Positions 9,817 to 20,200 of a stretch of DNA of 64,000 nucleotides are shown here, piece after piece; position 1 is the stretch's first letter; every line of letters begins with the position of its first letter. The position numbers and the translations under genes were made by a program. This stretch comes from Podospora bellae-mahoneyi (taxonomy: Eukaryota; Ascomycota; Sordariomycetes; Sordariales; Podosporaceae): assembly GCF_035222275.1 (NCBI RefSeq), contig NC_085886.1, positions 682,001 through 746,000 on the forward strand, given 5' to 3'. Under the pieces are notes generated by a model that saw only the letters and a list, made by a program, of their open reading frames with translations, did no database searches and was not told the DNA's origin.

Positions 9817-12552
9817 CTATCTTTTATGGGCCTCCTTCAGTGCCTCCTTCACAATACCCTCCGCCTCCTTGGTTACATCCTCGCCTCTTCTCCACGTGTA
9901 CAGCGGCACTCCCATCCCATCCAGTGTTTCATGAGCTTGTGCCAACCGCCTTAGCCACATGTCCACCTTCTTGTTCAAAGCAGCTGCCGCGTTGTTTGGT
10001 GGAACATTCGGAGGCGTCAGTGATCCTTGGCTAGAGGAATTAGAGTGAATAATTCCATCAAAACTCGCATTGGCTCGCTTCACTGGATGTTGCGCTTGCG
10101 GCAGACTCTGCGTACTCGATCCCGTCCCACTTCGCCTAGGTGGGGGAGGTGGCGGTGGTGTCGTTCTATCACGGCTAGCAGCAGGAGAACTAGCGGTACT
10201 GGTGATTGGTGGTCGAGAGCCGCTCGACACAGATAATGCGTGAACACGGGGGTTGGGTGCAGAAGCAGGGCTGTCCCGCGAGCTAGCAGCTGTGTCTGAT
10301 GCCGAGGCGCTCCTCAAAGCATCAGGTTTGGCAGGCCGAGGTGGTGGTGCCTTACGGAGGGGAAGTTCTGATGAAGGCACCGCCGTTCTCGGCCTCTCCT
10401 GGTTACTTTCTCTGCGGCTTTGGCTAGGGCTGACCTGAGTTGAGTCATCGGAGAAGTCGATCAAGGTCCCTTCCACAGGCCCTCTAGATCCCGCAGATGA
10501 GGCTGACGTTCGGGGAGGCAATTGCGGCCGTGCTTCCTCATTTCTGGGCTCACTTTGCTGTTCAATCCTCGCTCGAGTAGCCCTTAGTGTACTCCGCTGG
10601 TCACTGTCAAGCTTGAACCCAGAGTCAAAAAAGCCAAGCTCGTCAGGGGTAGTGACATCGCGAATGAAGATACCCAGCACGCGCCCAGGATTCTGGACTG
10701 CAAGGTCGGTATAGACCTCGAGATCAGCCTCACCGCTGTCGCCTACTAGGATGAACCTCCTTTCAGGAAAGTCTCGCAAGATAGCCTCGAGTGTCCCCTT
10801 TTTCCTCTCCGCCACTGGTTCAAAAATTCCTTGCAACATCCCGCTGTAGTGCTTCAGGTGTATAGAGCCCTGTGGCAGCCCAGCCATGTGGAAGAAGGTC
10901 GCAAGTACCGGAAACAATTGCCATGGACTGTTGGAGCAGTAATGCAACTGGACCCCAAGATCGTGCATAGTATGATACCACTCGGTGACTCCAGGAACAG
11001 TCAAATCCGCCAAATCTCGAATGAAAGTGTTACGGAAGATCTCGCGAGCTCCCATGCCAATATTGGAGCGTTTGATTGTGTCGTCCACATCGCTGATCAA
11101 GCTTACACCGGTAGAATCGATAATCTCGATGGGATTTGTCGCCGAGATGTTTTCACTCGCCAGTACCCTAACATGGGTGGGCACAAAGTCCAGAAACACA
11201 CGGACAATGAAATGCCCCGAGTCATCTGTTTGTATCGTACGAGATCTCGATCGAGTATCGTTGTAGAAGAAGAGTGTGATTGGATGCTGGACAAGAGGCG
11301 TCGTCATGAACGGTCCTATTCGCGCCATGAGGTTCGCATTGGCCACTGCCAGCTCAGCCTCTGTCAGGTCGGCTGGCCCTCCCGTATTCGTCCTTGCCGG
11401 CAATGGTGGTGATGGTGGCGGGGAGTTCGAGGCTGTCCTACGGGCTGCAGTTCGTGGCCCCCGGGCCGAGTCACTTCGGTCTGGACCCTCGCTGTAGCCC
11501 CCTCTTGTCGCAACCTCCTCTTCCTCTCTGCCCTGCTTCTCAATCCTCTTTGCCTCTTCTGCGATTCTCTTCTCTTCTTTCATCTGCTCATGCTCCTCGG
11601 CTGACGAACTTCCCTGCGATGTCGTCGGTGGTGGAATGCCACTGAGCCTCCTGGCAAGACCAATCACCATGCGATTTCTTCTGGTCATCGGTCCCGTGTT
11701 GGGCATATATATCCAACCCCTGATGTCAACGTCCACGACCGCGTTATCGTCGGCATTCTTATCCCACTCATCCTTCCAAAACCGTTCCTGATTTTGCCCC
11801 TGAGACTGCCCATCCCTAGTCTGCTGCTGCTGCGGTTGTGTCTGAACCACCACATGACCAGGCGGGTGTTTTCCAGCTCCCTTCACATGCTTCTTTGCAT
11901 AAGTAGGAAAAAGCACCATCTGCTCCTCCCCCTTGTGAATGATCTTGACATCGGGAAACGACCCAGGAATAGAGTACTGGCTCGCATCCATAGACTCCAC
12001 ATTCCGTATCCGGGTGTTGTTGTACTGCTCCTTGATCTCCGACGCAGCAGCAGCACCCGCGCGATATACACTCCCAGCAAAGGCAGCTAATTTCTTCCGC
12101 CGGGCACCAGCCTCCCGTGGCGGTCCAACCTCGCCACCGCTACCATAGCCGCTAGGGTTGGGGGCGTAATTATAGTTGTAACCATGACGTGACGCCATCT
12201 TGTTTTCTCCGCCAGCGGTCTCGTCCGAGATCTCGTTCGGTTTTGCGCCTGGAGTCAAGCGTCGGGTGGGTTTTGCGCCGAGCTGGAATTGGCGACGAAC
12301 AATGTCCACCAGCCTCCTTTGCTCCAGGCGCTTCCGCTGTCGTTCGGCAAGAAATCTATATATCCGACTCTGCGCGCTCTGCTTATATCGTGGATGTCTG
12401 TTTAGGCGAAAGTCGAGAAGGCGCCCTTGAAAGCGCTTGCGGAGGGCGTAGAAGGGAAAAAGCTGGCGCAGAAGTGAGGAGTTGTTGTCTGAAGGTGCCC
12501 TTGGCGGGACCTTCGACAGAAGATTGAAGAGACGTTTGAAGCTGGGAGCCAC
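9817..12552 (-). CDS. APP1: App1-type Mg2+-dependent phosphatidate phosphatase
   Basis: Converts phosphatidate to diacylglycerol at cortical actin/endocytic sites in yeast. Single exon, 911 residues, longer than yeast App1 (about 590). The catalytic HAD-like domain (DUF2183) spans roughly residues 400-640. It includes LISDVDDTIKRSNIGMG, with the DxDxT nucleophile motif at D488-D490-T492, then FILVGDSGEADLEVY and RVLGIFIRDVT. The first 110 residues are strongly basic. The middle (about 200-400) is charged and low in complexity. The C-terminal 250 residues are Pro/Ser-rich with PPPPPPPRR-type segments that could bind SH3 proteins of the actin patch, ending in a short helical segment. The ATG at 12552 is the first in frame. 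Confidence 0.92.
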   Translation of the reverse strand: MAPSFKRLFNLLSKVPPRAPSDNNSSLLRQLFPFYALRKRFQGRLLDFRLNRHPRYKQSAQSRIYRFLAERQRKRLEQRRLVDIVRRQFQLGAKPTRRLTPGAKPNEISDETAGGENKMASRHGYNYNYAPNPSGYGSGGEVGPPREAGARRKKLAAFAGSVYRAGAAAASEIKEQYNNTRIRNVESMDASQYSIPGSFPDVKIIHKGEEQMVLFPTYAKKHVKGAGKHPPGHVVVQTQPQQQQTRDGQSQGQNQERFWKDEWDKNADDNAVVDVDIRGWIYMPNTGPMTRRNRMVIGLARRLSGIPPPTTSQGSSSAEEHEQMKEEKRIAEEAKRIEKQGREEEEVATRGGYSEGPDRSDSARGPRTAARRTASNSPPPSPPLPARTNTGGPADLTEAELAVANANLMARIGPFMTTPLVQHPITLFFYNDTRSRSRTIQTDDSGHFIVRVFLDFVPTHVRVLASENISATNPIEIIDSTGVSLISDVDDTIKRSNIGMGAREIFRNTFIRDLADLTVPGVTEWYHTMHDLGVQLHYCSNSPWQLFPVLATFFHMAGLPQGSIHLKHYSGMLQGIFEPVAERKKGTLEAILRDFPERRFILVGDSGEADLEVYTDLAVQNPGRVLGIFIRDVTTPDELGFFDSGFKLDSDQRSTLRATRARIEQQSEPRNEEARPQLPPRTSASSAGSRGPVEGTLIDFSDDSTQVSPSQSRRESNQERPRTAVPSSELPLRKAPPPRPAKPDALRSASASDTAASSRDSPASAPNPRVHALSVSSGSRPPITSTASSPAASRDRTTPPPPPPPRRSGTGSSTQSLPQAQHPVKRANASFDGIIHSNSSSQGSLTPPNVPPNNAAAALNKKVDMWLRRLAQAHETLDGMGVPLYTWRRGEDVTKEAEGIVKEALKEAHKR

Positions 12553-13045
12553 GTTTGCTAATATGATTGTAAAGGATGTTTGTAGAGGAAGTCCGGCGTC
12601 ACACTCGAGCGGACGTGACTGTAAGAAAAAACCCTGTCAAAGGCTGACGGTAGGATAGGGGACCAGGTAAACTTGGAGAGCTGAGATCGTGGGGTGATGC
12701 GGGGAACTTTGCGACCAGCGAAAAGAAAAGGGGAGTAGAGCCCTTGGTGTCTATTGACTCGGGTTTAATTCTTGACAAAAGACCAGTCTCAACAAATGTC
12801 CAAACAATGCTGGGGTTTCCAAAACAATGTCCAGACGTGGTAACAGCTGGAGTGTTGCCCGACTTTGGAGCTCAATTGCTGCGAATTACGTCACTGAGCT
12901 AGGCGACCACTCAACTGTGAGCTACTTGGGGCACGAGCCACACACACAGCGCCCGCTGACGTGAACAATGAACGGGAACTCTCTCGCAGTCCTGAAAAAT
13001 CGCCAAATGTTGTATTACACTGCTAACGGGATATCACTGTGACTT
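12553..13045 (-). promoter_or_regulatory. APP1 promoter region / DRS1 3' flank
   Basis: This is 493 bp between the DRS1 stop and the APP1 start, both on the - strand. No ORF or RNA gene was recognised; it presumably holds the APP1 promoter and the DRS1 3' UTR. Confidence 0.4.
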
Positions 13046-15488
13046 CTACCTCCTCTTGAATGACTTCTTGCCAGCCGGCCCCTTCGTCTTGGGCTTCTTC
13101 ACCTTGGAAAGGTTCAGGACCGCCCCCTTTCCAGCCCTCTCTTCCTTGCCCTTCTTCCATGTCCTGCCTTCCTTCATTTCTTGCTTGGCATCGAGTTTCT
13201 TCTTATCCTTGTTGCTCAGCTTGCCTTGGCTCTTCTTCTTGAGCTGTTCCCTTATGCCGTTGAGCTCTTCGCGGCCCGCAAGTTTGGCGGCTCTCTTGTC
13301 ATCCTGGGTCTCGAACCATGTACGCTTGGGTCGCGAGGCGATCTCCTCTTCGTACTTGATCATGTTCTCACCCTTCTTGACCTGCATCTCCACTTGTTGA
13401 AGTTGCTTCTCCTCCTTCTCTTCCTGCATGATCTCCTTGATCTCGCCCTCCATCTCGTCAATCTGATCTTGCCACTTGTCGGCATCAGATGCCTCGATGA
13501 TTCTGCTGGTAATCTTTGCGCCCTGAGCCTTGCCGGCCCTGACAGCCGCCTTGACAACCTTGCGGTCGGGCTCGGCTGCCAGCGTGAGGGCAACACCGCT
13601 ACGACCCGCACGGGCAGTACGACCGATACGATGGATGTAGATTTCCAAGTTTTGAGGGGCTTCGTAGTTGATGACAGTGTCAACACCCTTGATATCCAAA
13701 CCACGAGAGGCCAAATCTGTAGCTAAAAGGAAATTGACCTTGCCGTCTCTGAATGCTTCAACACTAGCAATACGCTGCGATCTATCAGTATCATGATGTT
13801 AGTCAAGACCAAGAAGAGAAACATACCTGTGCTTGGTTCATGCTGCCGTGAAGCTCTGCGCAGCTCATGCCTAAAAGACCAAAGATGATGCGAGTCTCGT
13901 GCGCAATCTTCTTTTGCCTGAAGAAAATAATGACGCGCTCTGTGTAAAGGGTCTTGCAAATGTGTACCAGGTATCCCATACGCTTCTTCTCACGGCCCGG
14001 CCGCAACCGCACAAACTCTTGTCTGAGGTTGCTGGCAGTCTTCTTTTGAGAATCAACCTGGATGCGGACAGGCTTGTTAAGACCGGCACGAATGAGCCTG
14101 TCAACGGACGATGTCATGGTGGCCGAGAAGAGCATCGTTTGCCTCGACTTGGGGAGGGTGGTGAGAATTTCGTTCAGTTCATCCGCGAACCCGTCTTCGA
14201 GCATTCTGTCGGCCTCATCAAGCACCAGAATCTCGACAGTCTCAACAGCAAAGCTGGCAGAGTTGCGCATATGATCAATGAAGCGACCAGGGGTGGCGAT
14301 GACCACATCAGGTCTCAGGCGCAGCTCCTGTTCTTGAACCTTCAAACTAAGACCACCAACAGCCAGACAGAACTTGATGTCTGTGTGCGATGCCAGCTTG
14401 ACACCGACAGCGTGGCACTGAATGGCCAATTCACGCGTTGGCGCCAAAATGACGACTCTGGTTGTCGCAACCTTCTTTGACCGGTAGAGAAGACGCTCGA
14501 GAATAGGTACGAGGAAGGCACCCGTTTTACCGGAACCAGTCACGGCACCACCGACAACATCCTTGCCCATGAGCGCGATTGGTATTGTCTTGGACTGAAT
14601 TGGCGTGGGCTTTGTGAATCCGACCGAGTTCAGACCCTTGAGAATAGGACGGGAAAGCGACATGTCGAGGAAGGAACTGTGGACGCCCTTTTCTTGCTTG
14701 ACGTCGTCCTCATCAGCAAAGAACTCTTTCCTCTTAGCAGCCTCCTCGGCATCTTCTTCATCGTTTTCGGATTCCGAGTCTTTCTCGTCGTCGGGGTGAT
14801 TGATGGGTGTCGCGACCGAGTCATTGTCCGAAGCAGCATCGTCGTCGTCGTCGGCCTCGCCATCCTTCTCCTCGTCCTCATCCTCAGAATCGGAACCGTC
14901 TTTTGGCTCCTCCGCCTCCTCCTCCTCGACATCAGACCCCACGCCCATACCAAAGCCATCCTCCGCCAACACCTCATCATCATCGTCGTCAAGGTCCACT
15001 TCCGCCATCTCCTCATCCTCTTCTTCCACTTCCTCCTCCTTCTCCTTCTTCTTCCCAGCCTTGGCCTCCTTCTTCGCCCTCCTCCTCTCAATGATAGCAT
15101 CCAAATCAACCATAACCTTATTCTCGCCCCCCTTGAGCATATTCTTCTTCGCATCGTCAAAACCCCATGCGCCGTCGAATTCTTCCCCAAAGTCGTTCAC
15201 ACCTTCGAGCGCAAACTCAAAGTCGGAATCCATAGCGCCATCATCCCAAACAGCCTCCTTGTCGTCCTTCTCCTCCTCTTCTTCCTCATCCTCCCCCTCC
15301 TGTCGTTGTTGCTTCTTCCCCTTCTTGCCCTTTTTCTCCTTCTTCACAGTCTTGGTCTTCTTTTTTGGCCGAGCGGCGGCGGCGGCAACCTCGACGTCCT
15401 CCTCCTCGTTTGGGATTTCCTCATTGTCAGAAATGGTGAGGATGAAGTCGTCGTCGACGGTTTTTCTCTTCTTTTGAACGGGCGCCAT
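13046..15488 (-). CDS. DRS1: DEAD-box RNA helicase Drs1 (60S ribosome biogenesis)
   Basis: ATP-dependent RNA helicase (human DDX27) needed for 27S pre-rRNA processing in the nucleolus. Exons on the - strand: 15488-13827 and 13774-13046, with a 52-nt phase-0 intron (GTATGT donor, CAG acceptor) inside the second RecA lobe. It encodes 796 residues. The first 270 are very acidic with interspersed Lys blocks. Helicase motifs: Q-motif region [22 protein letters not shown] (about 315), [26 protein letters not shown] (about 424), [18 protein letters not shown], and [13 protein letters not shown] (about 600). The C-terminus is a basic Lys-rich tail. The chosen start gives MAPVQKKRK; the frame upstream is open but lacks an ATG that fits the family. 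Confidence 0.95.
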
Positions 15489-16165
15489 TTTGGGGGTGTG
15501 AAATTGGATTTTTTTTGCCCGGTTTTGGCTTGGTCGGAACAGTGTTTGGAGATGCTGCGAAAGACTTGTTGCTGCAAGGTCAATTGCTGGTGGGGCTGAG
15601 TTGTTCAAAAATTTGGGACAGGGAACTTTTTCTGCCGGGCGGTGGGGCGATAAGATGGTTGGGCGTGGGTGATAAGACCTATACCTGGAATTTGCTACCA
15701 ATTGCTTTCCAAATTGCAAAGGGGGCAATGAAAAATAAACAACCTCTATTTGAATGCACCGAGTCTTCTTATTCAGGAACCGCAAATTGTGTGCGACAAG
15801 TTGTGAGCTCGTTTTGGAAAAGATTCCTCACCTCGAATTCAAAGATCAGTCTCCACTGTAGCTCGCCGCTCAGACCCGCTAACAGCGCAAGGCTGGGCGT
15901 CCCCACAGCAGCTCGCCCCACCTGGCGCGCACGCGCATCATTGTTCACTGACAGAGCGTCCAGCCTCTCTCTCAACTCATTCCAGAGATCATCACCAACT
16001 TAACTTTCCAGTACACCCACCACAAACAACGTCGCGCAACCAAGCTTTTCCCCCTTCCCACTGTCAAAATCAATCAACATCAACTCCCACCAGTCTCTCA
16101 ACTCTCCCCCCGTCTTTTAACCCACCTATTTTCCGCTCGACCACACCACTTCCCATTTGGCCAAG
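15489..16165. promoter_or_regulatory. Divergent promoter DRS1 / MED10
   Basis: Two essential-type housekeeping genes start head to head across this 677-bp gap, so it should act as a bidirectional promoter. The MED10 side (15990-16165) is a CA/CT-rich leader. No specific factor site was identified with confidence. Confidence 0.5.
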
Positions 16166-16717
16166 ATGGCACCCGTAACCTCCGACCTCCCCCAAGTCCA
16201 AGGTGATCCCCCTTCCCCTTTCCCTTTCCCTTCCCCTTCCCCCTCCCGTCCCATTTACTAACCCCCCTTTCTCTTACAGACTCCGTCTCAACAACCCTAA
16301 CCCTCCTCTTCCAAACCCTAACCAACATCTCCCTCTACGACTCCGCCGGCCGCCCCTCCGCCCCGGTCCTAGCATCCGACCTCACAGCCCTAGACGACTC
16401 ACTCCTCAAAGTCTCCCGCCTAGCCAACGCCCTCCCCCTCCGCCGTGCCCGGCATCCCCCTCCCCCTCATGGAATACGTCGAAAACGGGCGAAACCCCGA
16501 CATCTACACCAGAGAATTCGTCGAGCTGGTCAGGAGGTTGAACCATCTCACCAGAGGCAAGATGCACGCCTTTCGAGATTTCAGGGATGTCCTCGCGAGA
16601 GAGATGGCGGCGGCTATGCCTGAGGTGAAGGAGGATGCGATGAGGGTGGTGGAGGAGACGGGAGGGAAGGGGCCGGTTTTGTTGGGAGACGAGGAGGGGA
16701 AGACGGAGGGGAGGTGA
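16166..16717 (+). CDS. MED10: Mediator complex subunit 10, reading frame interrupted as given
   Basis: Mediator middle-module subunit (yeast Nut2) linking activators to RNA polymerase II. Exon 1 is 16166-16202 (MAPVTSDLPQVQ). A pyrimidine-rich intron 16203-16279 ends in TTACAG. Exon 2 starts at 16280 with STTLTLLFQTLTNISLYDSA, the N-terminal MED10 helix region, and runs to ...LLKVSRLANA. The strongest family block, PLMEYVENGRNPDIYTREF and the following TRGKMHAFRDFRDVL, is in the next frame (16445-16717). The two parts are out of phase by one base somewhere in the C-rich tract about 16424-16444. Nothing there looks like a usable intron. An assembly or sequencing indel in this essential-type gene is the simplest explanation. 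Confidence 0.85.
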
Positions 16718-17296
16718 TGCGAAGAGATGAGATGGGAATGGCTCAAGGAGTAGCGGTTGTCGAGTGGGGAGATGCTCAGAATATTGGGTGATATTTTTTG
16801 GCGTTTGGGAAACAGGGCAAAGATACCAGCGCATATGCAGGCGCAACTTTTAGAGACTGGGATGACTTGGTTTTCGGCGCATTTGGCAGATTTGATATGT
16901 TTAGGGACAGTCACTCGCATAAGAGGGCAGAGACAAACAATCAAGAACAATTATTCAACTTTGTACATCATATATCAAGTATAATCCTGGCCGCCTCTTC
17001 CCTCTCCATCTAGCCCCTTTTGATCCCCTCCCAAAACCAGGATATCACCCGCTTGCTTGCTCAATCTAAACACCAGCAAAGGAAAGACCCTCCTACATCT
17101 AATGCTGATACAAACACCGAACCCGCCAACTCAGCAGAATGCCTGGCATGGAAGACGAAACAGAAAACCGAGTCGAACCACCAGCGACCCCTCTAAATTA
17201 TTCCACAATAGAACAAACAATTAACAGAATGTATAAAAGCAAAGCTCTTTCTTCCCTCCCAATAAAATAATTACGTTTTACCCTTCCTCTCCTCCA
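16718..17296. other. Convergent 3' region MED10 / DUF4045 gene
   Basis: This is 579 bp between two stop codons on opposite strands and so should contain both 3' UTRs. It is A/T-richer than its surroundings, with possible AATAAA-like signal ACAATAGAACAAAC near 17200-17225 and AATAAAATAA at about 17261-17270. No gene seen. Confidence 0.45.
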
Positions 17297-20200
17297 TTAA
17301 TTCTCCGCCACCGCCTTCAACGCCACATTCAAAGGCACAATCTTCAAGCTCCTCGCTCTCCTCAACCCGCCACCCTTGTTACTTCCCGAGCTGCTGCTTC
17401 TTTGCGGCTCACCAGCTGACTGTTGTTGTTGCTGTTGCTGTGAGGGCACCACCGTCCTGGTGGGACTGGCGCTGTCTCTCCACTTTCTGAACACGGCTTT
17501 CAAGTCTCTTGGGATACCCTCCAACACGACGGTGGCAACAGGGACAAACGGTCTGTCCTCCATGCCGGCGGCAAGTATGGCGTATTCTTGAGCAAAGTCC
17601 AGCGCGATGTGGAAGGCGGCGTATTGTGACTGCGACTTGCCTCCGACGATGATGTAGATTTCGAAAAAGGCGTCGAGGACGTAGATCTTGGATGGCGACA
17701 GGTCTGTTTGGCTAAAGGGTGACAGTTCCTCGATCTGGAGCTATGTTAGCATGGTAATCCAGCGATTCAAACCACAGCATAATCATACCTGTGTGCTGCT
17801 GGAGGCATCGGCATTGGCAACAAACAGCCTGTTGCTGTATCTGCCATAATTCGTCTTCAGCCTCCAGTGATCCGCCGAGATAGGCCGCGTGTTGGTGGTG
17901 GCCCCTGCCCCAAAGAGAGCCCAGAATCTCGGAGTCTCATAGCCCTCGTCGACCTCGGCCAGATCGCCCGACAACGCAAACTCCATGCCCACCAATCTCG
18001 CACAACCCAACTCCTCCATGTCACTGCCTTTGCCCTTCCAGAGAGTACACTTGCCTTCCTGTGTGATCAGATAAGGAAAGCCAGAGCACAGACTCAGAGG
18101 CGAAAAATCAACCTCATCGAACGCAACCTGGCCATGGTACCGCCTGCCACAGAGCATGTGCGGCGCAAGCGAGTCGTATTTGTTGCTTGATCCACGTCGA
18201 ACAATGATAATGCCGCCGAGAGCCTGCAGAAATTCGGAGCTCTCCTTGCCCTGTGTTAATTTGATGAGCTTGCCGCCAAAGGAGCGAGCTTCCCTCGCCG
18301 CAAAGAGGTACGTATCCTCCACGACAGGCGAGGGAACCTCGTCGCCAGCCCAAAAGTAAATTTCATTCACGTTCCTCCCAGTGCTGTCAATGAAAGAGTG
18401 GGGGCAAATGTACATCTCACGCTCGAACAAGACCCGTTCGTGATGTGGCGGCACAGGTATCTTTTTGCCCTCTGGGGTCAGTTGGAAAAGCTGAGCCAGC
18501 TGAGTGCGAACGGGCGCGGTCGATACCGGCCGCTTTACGAGAATCTCGGCCGCGTCGGTAGTGTACTTTCGCCGAGGACGCTCTGAGCCAAAGAAATCGG
18601 TAAGCATAGACGAAACATCCGAAGCATGCTTCGTAGGAGACCGGAAAGAAGGGGATTGTACAAGAGGTGGGGGGGACGCGACCGTCCGAGGAGGCGTAGA
18701 TGTGACCGCAGGAGGCTCGGGAAGAGGCCTAGCGCCCTTGGGGGGCACTCTAGGTGGTCTCTCGAATTCTTTGGTGTCTTTTCGAGGTGGCTTTGGGGCC
18801 ACGTCCGACTGTGTCAAGCCCAAGCCGACTCCGCCACCAAGCACTGGGGGGGTGTTCTTGATGGGCGCTGATGGCTCGAGCTGGGGTCTTTCGCTCAACA
18901 ACTGCTTTCCGGCCGAGGGACTAGCCAGGCCCGAGAAGCGGTCCTTGGACGGTGAGGACGACCGCAAAGCGAGAGGCTCGGGTTGCGGGCTTGCAACGGC
19001 GGTGAAGCTCTCTTTGGCAGGTGAAGCGGGTCGTGACTTCACAGGCTCGGGCAAGATAGTGACCTGGTCTTGCTGATCCATAAACTTGGAGATCCTCTTC
19101 ATATCGAGCTTCTTTGGGCTTGACGGTGCGGGTGTAGCGTCCTCCTCAGCGGCACCCAAGGCCTGGTTCTTGGCCGCAAGGGCAACTACCTGGTCAAACA
19201 CCTTGGTTGGAGAACGGGAGCGGGTTCTGACAGGAGTAGACACAGCTGCTGGTTCTTCGGCAGCTTGCTGACCCTTAGCAGCAAGGGCTGCAAGCGCTGC
19301 AGCCTGTTCATGAACTCTGGTGGTTGATCGAGGGCGGTTTCTGATGGGAGCAGAGGCCGGTGGAGCCTCATCCTCGGCAGGCTTTGATGCTTGTTGACTC
19401 AATGCCGCGAGTGCTGCCACCTGTTCATGCACCTTGGTCGGCGACCGGGCTCTGGTTTTAACAGAAGGAGATCCAACCAGAGAGATGGGTTGGCCGGTAG
19501 GCTCAGCTTCCACTTTCGAAGCCCGGCTGGAAGAATCAACGAGTGCAATGACCTCTGCAACAGACTTTCGCCTCTGCAGAATGAACGACTTACGCCGTTC
19601 CGCAACCGACTCACTGTCTGTCTTGGAGCCAGAAAACCTGTCCGGCTTCGGGGATGTCACTGGCTTCTCGGTCTTCGAGGCTGCGGTGTCGTTCTCGGCC
19701 GTCGCAGAGCTAGCGAATCTGGAAGGCTTGGGAGAAGTGACTGGCTTGGCTAGGGGCGGAGCGGTGGCAGCTTCCTTGTTCAAGTCGGCAGACGATTGCT
19801 TCTCCACAGGTTGCTCAACGGCCTTTGCAATACTGGACGGGGCCTTCCTCTTAGGACCACGGGCTCTACCCTTTGTCATATGAGTCAGCTGAGGCCCAGG
19901 CTTTGTGGGTTCTTCTGTTGCCGCAGCTTCTCCGGAGTCAGGGCTAGCAGACGCCTCTGGGCTCTTGGCTGGGCCCGAAGCTCCTAGCGGACCTCTTGCT
20001 ATGAGGCCTGCCAAAGCAGGATTGAATCTCTCTGCTAACCCTCCAACACTGCCCCCACTTCGGCCACTAAGCCTCCCGGGCAGTGTCGTTTGTTTTGTAG
20101 CCGTTGTTGGCTCAGCTTCTGGAGAAAGTTTTGAGGCTGTTGATGAGGATATTTCTGGCTTGGGGGAGAAATAGCTGGTGCGATTTGAGCTGGCAAGCCC

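Noticed and set aside
14679-15599. Hydrophobic Leu-rich open frame opposite the acidic N-terminus of DRS1
   Set aside because: It is the complement of Glu/Asp/Lys codons; the apparent membrane segments are an artefact.
16366-16423. A 58-nt intron that would restore the MED10 frame
   Set aside because: The donor would be GTCCTA, a poor match, and it would remove the conserved helix ASDLTALDDSLLKVSRL.
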